Assembly: GCA_017961235.1 (NCBI GenBank)
Contig: JAGCXQ010000021.1
Location: 1-64,000, forward strand
Source of the DNA: Clostridiales bacterium
Lineage (GTDB): Bacteria; Bacillota; Clostridia; Saccharofermentanales; Saccharofermentanaceae
DNA: 64,000 bases
Direction of reading: 5' to 3'
Below are positions 16,574 to 24,421 of this stretch, one piece after another (position 1 is the first letter of the stretch; the number at the start of each line of letters is the position of its first letter). The notes beneath the pieces are model-generated. The model was given only the letters and a program-made list of their open reading frames with translations. It did not search any database and was not told where the DNA came from. Made by a program: the position numbers and the translations under genes.

Positions 16574-16642
16574 TTCGTTTCAACGAAGTAAACTAATCCA
16601 ACTAATTCTGTTAGCTCGATCAATCCGATTATGAAGTGATCC

Positions 16643-17755
16643 TCACATCAGGCTGGCCAGCTCGGTGTACTCATAACCGAGAGCACTCGCTACATTCTTG
16701 TTTGTGCACTTACCTGCATAGCAGTTGACACCGGAAGTGATGACTTCGCTCTTCTTGCAAGCCTCCTCGAGACCCGCCTCAGCGATCTGCAGACCATAGC
16801 GCAGAGTCGCATTTGTCAGCGCGATGGTACTTGTTCTCGGAACCGCACCCGGCATATTGCCGACGCAGTAGTGAACGACGCCGTCCTCGATGAAGACCGG
16901 ATCGTCGTGGGTCGTAACGTGAGAAGATTCACCGCATCCGCCCTGGTCGATCGCGACGTCAACAAATACCGCGCCGTCCTTCATTTCCGGCAGATACTTC
17001 TTCTTAAAGAGCTTCGGTGTGGAGCCGCCCGGGATCAGTACAGAACCGATGACGAGGTCTGCATCCTTGCAGGCACGCTCGACATTGGAGTCGTTACTTA
17101 CGAGGGTCTGGATGTGTGCGCCGAACATGTTGTCGAGTTCCTCGAGACGCTTGAGGTTCACGTCAAGGATCGTGACGTTCGCGCCCATGCCGACCGCGAT
17201 CTTACATGCGTTCATGCCGACTGTACCGCCGCCGAGGATAACGACATTTGCCTTCGGAGTACCCGGAACACCTGCGAGCAGGATGCCCTCACCGCCGAAC
17301 TTCTTCTCAAGATACTTCGCGCCTTCCTGGATAGAAAGACGGCCCGCAATCTGGGACATTGGCGCCAGACACGGCAGTGAACGGTCCTTTTCCTGGATCG
17401 TCTCATAAGCGACTGCCTTTACCTTGCCGGCAAGAAGCGCATCCGCCTGCTCTTTGTCTGCGGCGAGATGGAGATATGTATAGAGGATGAGACCGTCACG
17501 GAACAGCGGATACTCCTCCGGAAGCGGCTCTTTGACCTTGATCATCATGTCCACGAGATTCCAGACATCGGCGGCGTTATCGATCAGGGACGCGCCGGCA
17601 TCGACGTACTCATTGTCCGTGAAACCGGAGCCCACGCCCGCGCCTTTTTCCATGTACACATGATGTCCGGCGGCGACATAGGCCTTTACGTTGTCCGGCG
17701 TCAAGCCGACACGGAATTCATTGTTCTTGATCTCTTTTACACATCCGATCTTCAT
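16643..17755 (-). CDS. ald: Alanine dehydrogenase
   Basis: 370 residues, full family length. It interconverts L-alanine and pyruvate plus ammonia with NAD. Visible: N-terminal MKIGCVKEIKNNEFRVGLTP, the substrate-site Lys in MMIKVKEPLPEEY, the catalytic His in YLHLA, the Rossmann motif VILGGGTVGMNACKIA near residue 170, and the conserved C-terminal MPGAVPRTSTIALTNAT. It stands as a single gene with its own terminator. An AAAAGCACTTTTCC motif lies about 40 bases upstream of the start. Confidence 0.96.
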   Translation of the reverse strand: MKIGCVKEIKNNEFRVGLTPDNVKAYVAAGHHVYMEKGAGVGSGFTDNEYVDAGASLIDNAADVWNLVDMMIKVKEPLPEEYPLFRDGLILYTYLHLAADKEQADALLAGKVKAVAYETIQEKDRSLPCLAPMSQIAGRLSIQEGAKYLEKKFGGEGILLAGVPGTPKANVVILGGGTVGMNACKIAVGMGANVTILDVNLKRLEELDNMFGAHIQTLVSNDSNVERACKDADLVIGSVLIPGGSTPKLFKKKYLPEMKDGAVFVDVAIDQGGCGESSHVTTHDDPVFIEDGVVHYCVGNMPGAVPRTSTIALTNATLRYGLQIAEAGLEEACKKSEVITSGVNCYAGKCTNKNVASALGYEYTELASLM

Positions 17756-17924
17756 AGGTCAACATCCTCACTCTACTTCTTAGATTTTTCCTGCGCGAAA
17801 AGCACTTTTCCGCAGCTTTTTTCATTGTATCATAAGTGAGTTCGTTTTTATCAATAGTGTATATCTATCAAATATAGATCGGGCTGTATCCCGCCGGCGA
17901 CGTGCGCAATATCTCTTCAGGCCT

Positions 17925-18542
17925 TTATTCTGCCGGCTGCGCTTCCTTTGTTTCTTTAGGCTCTTCTTTGACCGCCTTTTTCCCTGTCTTTCGGAGCACC
18001 GGGATCAGTCGGTGTCCGATGATCGTGGCGAGCACCATTTTGATCGCATCGGCCGGCATAAAGGTCAGGAAGTAGTCCACCAGCAGGACGCGGAATCCGA
18101 TGATCTTATCGAGGTGGAAACGGCACACCATGTAGAGGTACGGCACGCCGACCAGATAAACCATCATCAGCCCCGCATAGCAGGCCAGAATGATGCGGAT
18201 CCAGCCCGGCTTTCCGGACTTGGTCTGCGAGATCTTTCCCGTGACAAAAGCACCCGGGATCATACTGAGAAGGTACCCGAAGCTTGGCTGCAGAACATAC
18301 GCGAATCCGCCCCCGCCGGTAAAGACCGGAAGTCCGATAAGGCCGAGCAGTACATACACGCCGACCGAGAGAGCGCCGAGCTCGCCGCCGAGCAGAAGTC
18401 CTGCCATCGTCGTAAAAAACAGCTGCAGCGTAAAGGGTATCATCGGCATCGGTACACGGATAAATGCACCGATCGCCGACAGTGCGGCAAACATAGCAAC
18501 GAGTGCGATCTTATAGGTTTTTTCACGATTACTTGTCTTCAT
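17925..18542 (-). CDS. bioY: Biotin transporter substrate-binding component BioY
   Basis: 205 residues with six hydrophobic segments typical of the BioY S-component of energy-coupling-factor transporters: KIALVAMFAALSAIGAF at the N-terminus, then RVPMPMIPFTLQLFFTTMAGLLLG (biotin-binding region), and GGGGFAYVLQPSFGYLL. The C-terminus is an acidic, Lys/Glu-rich tail. No EcfA or EcfT genes are nearby, so it would use shared ECF modules or act alone. It follows birA in the same direction, 209 bases downstream. Confidence 0.92.
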   Translation of the reverse strand: MKTSNREKTYKIALVAMFAALSAIGAFIRVPMPMIPFTLQLFFTTMAGLLLGGELGALSVGVYVLLGLIGLPVFTGGGGFAYVLQPSFGYLLSMIPGAFVTGKISQTKSGKPGWIRIILACYAGLMMVYLVGVPYLYMVCRFHLDKIIGFRVLLVDYFLTFMPADAIKMVLATIIGHRLIPVLRKTGKKAVKEEPKETKEAQPAE

Positions 18543-18644
18543 AGATTATCTCTTCTTCCCGATATGTGTTTTGGAGAACATCGGTCAGCGAATCGAAAAC
18601 AGTCTATATTCATTTATATGGCGGCCGCGCGAGTAGTATACTTG

Positions 18645-18745
18645 GCCGCGCGGGCAGCACGCTCTGTCATGCGATCAATGCAGGTCCTCGCGCGCGGGCA
18701 GTTCGTCCTGATATGCGATCAAAGAAGAGCCGTGCGCGGGCATCC
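18645..18745. repeat. Imperfect tandem repeat, period 42-44 bases
   Basis: CGCGCGGGCAG followed by a degenerate TCATGCGATCAA segment occurs twice (GGGCA at 18652 and 18696), with a third partial copy at 18738. It fills the space between birA and bioY. Confidence 0.6.
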
Positions 18746-18751
18746 GGTTCC

Positions 18752-19762
18752 TTATTTTTCCGGGCGGACGCTTACCTCGCCGGAGGAAAGGACCTCAGTT
18801 GTTCCGTCCGGAAATTTCACGAGAAGCCCGCAGTCCTCCGTGATGTCCAGGACCTTCGCGCGGCGGGTCTTGCCGCCTCCGGTCGGGATCACATCCACGT
18901 TTTTTCCGAGTACCAGGCTTCTTTTCTTATACTCCGCCGCGTAATCCCCGTGGTCTTTCGAGCGGTAGATCGCAAAGAAATGATTCAGGAACTCCGCGGC
19001 TATCCTATTCTTCGCGTCGGGTACGCGCTCCGGAAGGATCGCTCCCGCAATGTCTTTCAGTTCCTCCGGGAATCCTCCCTCAGGAGAATATACGTTGAAT
19101 CCGATGCCGGGCACCGCATATTCGAGGTTTCCGTTTTCCATACTCATGGACGCTTCGGTCAGGATCCCGACGACCTTCTTCCCGTGGTAAAAAATATCGT
19201 TCACCCACTTGATCTGCGGGCGCTCATCCTTCTGCTGAAGCACTGCTTCGATGGCCCTGCACGCCGCCACGGCCGACATCGTCGTGATCTTCAGCGCTTC
19301 CTGCGCAGGCATCGCATTCGGCCGCAGAAGGATACTGATATAAAGTCCTGTATTTAGTGGAGAATAAAACGAGCGGCCCATCCGGCCTTTGCCTCCGGTC
19401 TGGGAATTCGCGATGATCACCGTGCCTTCTCCGGCTCCCCCCGCTGCTCTTTCTTTTAAAAGAGTATTTGTCGAGGTGACCTCATCGAAGACCACCAGGT
19501 CCAGGTCAAGATCAGAACGCAGGTACTTCGCCATGCCCTGCGCCGACACGATGTCCGTATCTGGCGAGAGGCAGTAGCCCTTCCCTTTCTGCGCGTCGAT
19601 CGCATAGCCCTCCTCGCGCAGCGACACGACCGCCTTCCAGACAGCCGCGCGCGACACCGAAAGCGTCTCCGCGATCTCCTCTCCCGAGAAGAACCTTCCC
19701 TTATTCTTTTCAAAAAGCACTAGCAGCGCTTCTTTTGTGTTCTTCGTGTTTTTCATATTCAT
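18752..19762 (-). CDS. birA: Bifunctional biotin-protein ligase and biotin operon repressor
   Basis: 336 residues, group II BirA. The N-terminal winged helix-turn-helix (about 8-65; GEEIAETLSVSRAAVWKAVV) binds DNA; the ligase domain has the biotinyl-AMP loop GGKGRMGRSFYSP, the catalytic KWVNDIFY and VGILTEA; a C-terminal SH3-like domain follows. It attaches biotin to carboxylases and represses biotin uptake genes. The start follows AGGTGA with seven-base spacing. A BirA-box-like inverted repeat overlaps its promoter (19838-19879), so it probably represses itself and perhaps bioY. Confidence 0.95.
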   Translation of the reverse strand: MNMKNTKNTKEALLVLFEKNKGRFFSGEEIAETLSVSRAAVWKAVVSLREEGYAIDAQKGKGYCLSPDTDIVSAQGMAKYLRSDLDLDLVVFDEVTSTNTLLKERAAGGAGEGTVIIANSQTGGKGRMGRSFYSPLNTGLYISILLRPNAMPAQEALKITTMSAVAACRAIEAVLQQKDERPQIKWVNDIFYHGKKVVGILTEASMSMENGNLEYAVPGIGFNVYSPEGGFPEELKDIAGAILPERVPDAKNRIAAEFLNHFFAIYRSKDHGDYAAEYKKRSLVLGKNVDVIPTGGGKTRRAKVLDITEDCGLLVKFPDGTTEVLSSGEVSVRPEK

Positions 19763-19837
19763 CGCTATTCACCTGAAGGATCCAGGTCTCATCTGTCTGA
19801 TGTTCTCCGCCAAAGAAGATACCACTTCACGAGTGCG

Positions 19838-19879
19838 TAGTCAACCACATTTTCAAAACAGGTTTACTACCAAATTATA
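19838..19879 (-). promoter_or_regulatory. Candidate BirA operator and -10 box of birA-bioY
   Basis: TAGTCAACC (19838-19846) and GGTTTACTA (19861-19869) are inverted half-sites 14 bases apart, matching the form of BirA operators. A TATAAT box on the minus strand lies at 19874-19879 right beside it. Confidence 0.6.
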
Positions 19880-19961
19880 CTTAGTATACTTTTCATGCTC
19901 TACTGCTTTCTGCACTTTGTTTCAAATTTCCACTTCTTCTCACTTTTTTTCGGAAAAGGTA

Positions 19962-20024
19962 TAGACATTCTCTGCAAAAGGTGTATCATATGAATTGTCA
20001 GACATATGAACGGTTGTTCATATG
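19962..20024 (+). promoter_or_regulatory. Promoter and operator of the Zn/Cd efflux genes
   Basis: TAGACA (19962-19967), a 16-base spacer and TATCAT (19984-19989), followed by a perfect inverted repeat CATATGAAC-GGTT-GTTCATATG at 20003-20024. Its ATATGAAC...GTTCATAT shape is that of ArsR/SmtB-type metal-sensor operators. A second start may come from TGGTATAAT at 20109-20117. No sensor gene is present in the window. Confidence 0.65.
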
Positions 20025-20144
20025 AACTCCTTGAAGAGTTTTCTGATCCGTCTGCAAAAGCACTCGCCCCTGCGGCGTTCCGGTCGGATATAGAATCTGA
20101 ATCCTTGCTGGTATAATCAAATCAGAAATACGGAGGCCAATATT

Positions 20145-20363
20145 ATGAAAAGAACTTTTAAACTCGAAGATCTCGACTGCGCAAACTGCGCTGCTAAGAT
20201 GGAAGATGCGATCTCCAAGCTCCCGGGCGTGATCAAAGTGTCCATTAACTTCATGGCCCAGAAGATGATCCTCGAAGCAGAAGATGATAAGTTCGATGCA
20301 GTTTTGAAAGACGCCGTGAAGTGCGTTTCGAAAGTCGAGCCGGACTGCCGCATCATTATGTAA
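20145..20363 (+). CDS. Small heavy-metal-binding HMA protein
   Basis: 72 residues, one HMA domain with the metal site DLDCANCAAKME near residues 10-20. The DCANCA form is typical of HMA domains associated with Zn/Cd/Pb ATPases rather than copper. It lies 113 bases upstream of the ATPase gene 20477-22480, which itself lacks an HMA domain, so this is probably the detached metal-binding domain or chaperone of that pump. The start follows GGAGG. A GC-rich hairpin after its stop (about 20366-20398) may attenuate read-through into the pump gene. Confidence 0.88.
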   Translation: MKRTFKLEDLDCANCAAKMEDAISKLPGVIKVSINFMAQKMILEAEDDKFDAVLKDAVKCVSKVEPDCRIIM

Positions 20364-20365
20364 AA

Positions 20366-20398
20366 GGCGCCGCCGGCACTTCTGATGCGGCGGCGCTT
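20366..20398 (+). terminator. GC-rich hairpin between HMA and ATPase genes
   Basis: GGCGCCGCC and GGCGGCGC pair across a 12-base loop; only a short T-run follows, so it may act as an attenuator or RNA-processing site rather than a full terminator. Confidence 0.45.
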
Positions 20399-20476
20399 CC
20401 CGCCTCATGAAATGAAGCGGGCGCCACGCGGAGCATCGCGCAAGCTATTAAAGGAAAAGAAAAAGGAAAAAGAAAT

Positions 20477-22480
20477 ATGACCAGAAAGCAGAAGAAAAAT
20501 TTAATACGGATTCTTGTTTCCGCGGCGCTTCTCGTAGTGCTTCATTTTCTTCCGCTTTCGGACATTCTGGAGAATATTTTCGGAAGTTCTGATGATGGCG
20601 CAGCACCTATCCTTCGCCGCGCTGCGATGATCGTGATCTATCTTATCCCCTACCTGATCGTCGGACTCGATGTAATAAAAGGAGCGATAAAGAAGATCGG
20701 TACAGGTGATTTTCTAGACGAAGAATTCCTCATGATGATCGCCACGGCAGGTGCTTTTGCCATCGGAGATTATCCGGAGGCGACCGCCGTCATGCTCTTC
20801 TACCAGGTCGGCGAACTGTTCCAGTCGATCGCCGTTGGAAAGAGCAGGAAGTCGATCGCCGCGATGATGGACATCTGCCCGGACACCGCTATCGTACTTC
20901 GTGACGGCGCCGAGGAAGAAGTCGATCCCTCCGAGGTCGAGGTCGGCGAGACCGTCCTCGTCAAGCCCGGCGAGAAAGTCCCGATCGACGGCGTGATCTC
21001 CGAAGGCTCCACATCGCTGAATACTGCGGCACTGACGGGCGAGAGCCTGCCGGTCGAGGCCGCACCCGGAAGCTCCGTTTATTCGGGCTCGATCAACCTC
21101 AGCTCCGCCATCAAGGTCACGACCACGACCGCGTACGAAAACAGCACCGTGGCGCGCATCCTCGAGCTGGTCGAGAACAGCACCGATAAGAAGGCGAGCT
21201 CCGAGAAATTCATCACCAAATTCGCCCGCATCTATACTCCTGTCGTCGTGGCCCTCGCGGTCCTGATCGCCGTGATCTGCGCAATCTTCACGGACCTCGG
21301 CGTGTCCGGCAGCATCTACAGAGGCCTCATTTTCCTCGTAGTCTCCTGCCCGTGCGCACTCGTTGTCTCCGTCCCGCTCTCGTTCTTCGGCGGGATCGGC
21401 GCTGCCAGCCGTCGCGGCATCCTCGTCAAGGGCAGCAACTACCTGGAGGCCCTTTCCAAGATCGACACCATCGTGCTCGACAAAACAGGAACCCTCACGG
21501 AAGGTGCATTTGCCGTGGAAGACATCCACCCGAACCAGATCGATGCCGATGAGCTGATCGACATCGCTGCGCTCGCGGAGAGCCGTTCGCACCACCCGGT
21601 CGCCGAGTCGATCGTAAAAGCACACGGCACGCACATCGATGCTTCCCGTCTCGGGGACGTCGAGGAGATCGCCGGCCGTGGCATCCGCGCGGTGATCGAT
21701 AATAAGGAATATTTCGTCGGAAACGGCAAGCTCATGGAGGACGTGCACGCGGACTTCCACGAGTGCCACCTCCCCGGCACGGTCGTGCACGTCGCCTGCG
21801 GTTCCGAGTATCTCGGCCACATCATCATCAACGACGTGATCAAGAAAGACTCGAAGGATGCGGTCGCTGACATGCGCAGAAGCGGCGTCAGGGATATCAT
21901 CATGCTGACCGGCGACAACGAGAAAGTCGCTGCGAAGGTCGCTTCCGAGGTCGGTATCACGAACTATCACGCGGGACTTCTTCCCGCGCAGAAGGTCGAA
22001 GAGCTCGAGTCCATTCTCGGCGCGAAAAGCACCCGTCCCGCAGCTTCTTCCGGCTCCGCCACAAACAATGAAACCTCAGCTTCCGGAAGAGCATCCTCCA
22101 GCGTCTCTGTTGCTTCTTCCCCAGCCCGTACTTCCGGTCTGGTCGCCTTTGTTGGTGACGGCATCAACGATGCACCGGTTCTGACCCGTGCAGACGTCGG
22201 TATTGCGATGGGTGCGCTCGGATCGGACGCCGCGATCGAGGCGGCGGATGTCGTGCTGATGGATGATCACTTAAGCAAGATCCCCGAGGCGATCCGCATC
22301 GGAAGAAAGACGATGCGGATCGTCACCGAAAATATCGTTTTCTCGATCCTGGTGAAGGTCGCGATCATGGTGCTCGGCGCACTGGGCCTGGTCGGCATGC
22401 GCGTCGCTATTTTCGGTGACGTCGGCGTCCTGATCCTCGCGATCCTCAACTCCCTGCGCGCCCTCTCCGTCCGCTCATAA
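20477..22480 (+). CDS. zntA: Zn/Cd/Pb-type heavy-metal P1B ATPase
   Basis: 667 residues with no N-terminal metal domain. The CPC motif at 291-293 in VVSCPCALVVSVPLS is characteristic of zinc, cadmium and lead exporters. DKTGT is at 335-339, the HP motif at 372-374 and GDGINDAP at 560-567. An unusual low-complexity insert at about 515-553 (SSGSATNNETSASGRASSS) lies just before GDGINDAP and begins with an AAAAGCAC motif in the DNA. It is probably cotranscribed with the HMA gene from the promoter at 19962. Symbol used by analogy; cadA-like is equally fair. Confidence 0.93.
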   Translation: MTRKQKKNLIRILVSAALLVVLHFLPLSDILENIFGSSDDGAAPILRRAAMIVIYLIPYLIVGLDVIKGAIKKIGTGDFLDEEFLMMIATAGAFAIGDYPEATAVMLFYQVGELFQSIAVGKSRKSIAAMMDICPDTAIVLRDGAEEEVDPSEVEVGETVLVKPGEKVPIDGVISEGSTSLNTAALTGESLPVEAAPGSSVYSGSINLSSAIKVTTTTAYENSTVARILELVENSTDKKASSEKFITKFARIYTPVVVALAVLIAVICAIFTDLGVSGSIYRGLIFLVVSCPCALVVSVPLSFFGGIGAASRRGILVKGSNYLEALSKIDTIVLDKTGTLTEGAFAVEDIHPNQIDADELIDIAALAESRSHHPVAESIVKAHGTHIDASRLGDVEEIAGRGIRAVIDNKEYFVGNGKLMEDVHADFHECHLPGTVVHVACGSEYLGHIIINDVIKKDSKDAVADMRRSGVRDIIMLTGDNEKVAAKVASEVGITNYHAGLLPAQKVEELESILGAKSTRPAASSGSATNNETSASGRASSSVSVASSPARTSGLVAFVGDGINDAPVLTRADVGIAMGALGSDAAIEAADVVLMDDHLSKIPEAIRIGRKTMRIVTENIVFSILVKVAIMVLGALGLVGMRVAIFGDVGVLILAILNSLRALSVRS

Positions 22481-22639
22481 AGATTTTGCCGCGCGCGCGA
22501 TCCGGCCCCTGATCATCTGATACATCGCTGCCTCGCGCGGTAACGGCTCTTCCAGCCGGCCACGCGGGGCCGAAAAGCTGATATATCCTCTCTCGTCCCC
22601 TCTTATCTTCCGTTGTCCGCCATTTCTTCCAACACGTGC

Positions 22640-22645
22640 TATACT
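22640..22645 (+). promoter_or_regulatory. Extended -10 of the first twin lipoprotein gene
   Basis: TGCTATACT, 60 bases before the start at 22705. A TTCAGG-TATTTG-CCTGAA hairpin follows in the leader. The second twin has the same element at the same distance. Confidence 0.5.
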
Positions 22646-22704
22646 GTTATCGGAGACTTTCTTCAGGTATTTGCCTGAAGTGATGGGGAGGAAAAGGGAC
22701 TTCT

Positions 22705-24339
22705 ATGAAAACGGGAATGACACGGGTATGTGCTTTTCTAATGAGCGCGGTCTTACTCATCGGGATGACCGGCTGTTCCGGTAAGAAGAAAAAAGAGGAA
22801 ATGAAGAATCTGGCCGAGGGCGTGGTCGAGAATTATCTCGTATTTCTTTCGACCGGAAAATATGACAAGCTCTCCCGCTACTGCGATCCGAAGGATGACC
22901 AGTTCCAGGATATCATCGGGCTCGAGAACTCCGGCGAAACAGGCACCGGAAACGCATCGGAAAATAAGAATACATATCCGCCTCGGGAGTACCTTCCCTA
23001 CTGGAAAGCCTATCTCAGCCACCTGAAGTTCAGTTTCGGTGAATTCGATCTCGACGGGACAAAAGGCTCTCTCGATGTCGATCTCGACATCATCGACGGG
23101 AAAAAAGCCCTCCGCTCCTCGATCAAACCGAGCGAAGAGGACGTCCTGCGCTACCTGACCGAGGCAGATACATACGTTACGAAAAAAGTGACGCTCAACC
23201 TGAACTTCGACACTGATGAAAATACCTGCAAAATAAAAAACGCACAAGTGCTTTTCAAAGAGGTAAAAAAGCAGTTCGACATCGTTCTCGATACTCTCCC
23301 GAAGAAGCATCCGGAGCTCGAACAGGATCTTCGGGATTTCATGGACAAGATCATTAAAATGGACACGGAATACCTCTCTGACGAGGCCTTCTATCTGGCA
23401 TTCGATCCGAACCGCTACAACACCACTGCCATGCCGCTCTATCGTGAGATGGCCTGCATATACACTTATGATTTTTCGTTCATTGACTCTGGAGACGACT
23501 GGGCGATATTCAAGCTGAACGTTACGAAAAAAGACGAGGAACGTGCACTCGACCGGCTCACTGAGAGCCCGGCCAACTGGGCACTTTCCTATGAGAAACT
23601 CCTCTCTTACGCTATCGATGCACCGCAAGGATATAACGGGCAGGAAGACCTATGGCCTTTGTCTCCCATGCTTCCGGTGTTCAGGGAGTATCTCGAGCTG
23701 GAATCAGATAAGATAGTCACTGTCGAGGGCGAGATCAGAAAAGATCCGCATACTACCCATGGGTACCGCGTGGCAGCTGATTTCGAGTACGTTTTCCCTG
23801 CCCTCTTAGAAAACTCCTACCAGTTCCGCACTTCTGATCCGGATTTTCTCGATGAGGTCTATCGGGAGGCGATGCAGAATCTTCTGGATAAAAGATCAAT
23901 TTCCCAGGAGGATCATAAGCGCCTGCAACGTCTCGTGGAATTTGATCTTAACGGCGCCAGATTCTCCGATATCATGGAAAAGCACGGCTTCACCTTAACC
24001 TCTACCAATCCGGACGGAATTAACAATTACTCTAAAGATGATCGTATTGTGATCCAGGTTACCAAACACTATACGGCGGACGAGACTCTTACCACCGCGC
24101 TGTCAAACTATACTCTTCTCGAGAGCATGATCGCAGGCGGTACCTACACCGGAGAACTTTCCGGCGGCCTGCTTTCTTTTGAGCACCGCGGTCAGCTGAC
24201 CGACAACGGGACAACGACAGAAGTCTATAGCCATTTCGCCGCTTTTAAGGATTACATCCTGAATATCTACATTACGAATTGCACAGATGCTGATATCGAG
24301 GAAGCCAGAGCGATCCTTCAGGAGTACGGTCTGGATTAA
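22705..24339 (+). CDS. Lipoprotein, twin of 24422-26068
   Basis: 544 residues. Signal peptide MKTGMTRVCAFLMSAVLLIGMTGC with lipobox and Cys at 24, so it is anchored on the outer face of the membrane. The mature part starts with YLVFLSTGKYDKLSRYCDPKD and has no motif I recognise; several regions look like DUF-type clostridial lipoproteins with alternating beta strands. The next gene encodes a paralogue aligned along its whole length, and the upstream regions of both genes match as well, pointing to duplication of gene plus promoter. The ribosome site is GGGGAGG. Confidence 0.8.
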   Translation: MKTGMTRVCAFLMSAVLLIGMTGCSGKKKKEEMKNLAEGVVENYLVFLSTGKYDKLSRYCDPKDDQFQDIIGLENSGETGTGNASENKNTYPPREYLPYWKAYLSHLKFSFGEFDLDGTKGSLDVDLDIIDGKKALRSSIKPSEEDVLRYLTEADTYVTKKVTLNLNFDTDENTCKIKNAQVLFKEVKKQFDIVLDTLPKKHPELEQDLRDFMDKIIKMDTEYLSDEAFYLAFDPNRYNTTAMPLYREMACIYTYDFSFIDSGDDWAIFKLNVTKKDEERALDRLTESPANWALSYEKLLSYAIDAPQGYNGQEDLWPLSPMLPVFREYLELESDKIVTVEGEIRKDPHTTHGYRVAADFEYVFPALLENSYQFRTSDPDFLDEVYREAMQNLLDKRSISQEDHKRLQRLVEFDLNGARFSDIMEKHGFTLTSTNPDGINNYSKDDRIVIQVTKHYTADETLTTALSNYTLLESMIAGGTYTGELSGGLLSFEHRGQLTDNGTTTEVYSHFAAFKDYILNIYITNCTDADIEEARAILQEYGLD

Positions 24340-24359
24340 GGTCTTCCCAAAAATCATGC

Positions 24360-24365
24360 TATACT
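24360..24365 (+). promoter_or_regulatory. Extended -10 of the second twin lipoprotein gene
   Basis: TGCTATACT again, 57 bases before the start at 24422, in the same context as at 22640. Confidence 0.5.
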
Positions 24366-24421
24366 GATACCAGAAGGGTTTTCATGCGTAAGCATATTGG
24401 GATGGGAAGGAAAGGTTCGCT

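Noticed and set aside
20714-21970. 418-residue minus-strand open frame
   Set aside because: It lies wholly inside the Zn/Cd ATPase gene in antisense and has the Asp/Arg/Val/His bias typical of shadow frames.
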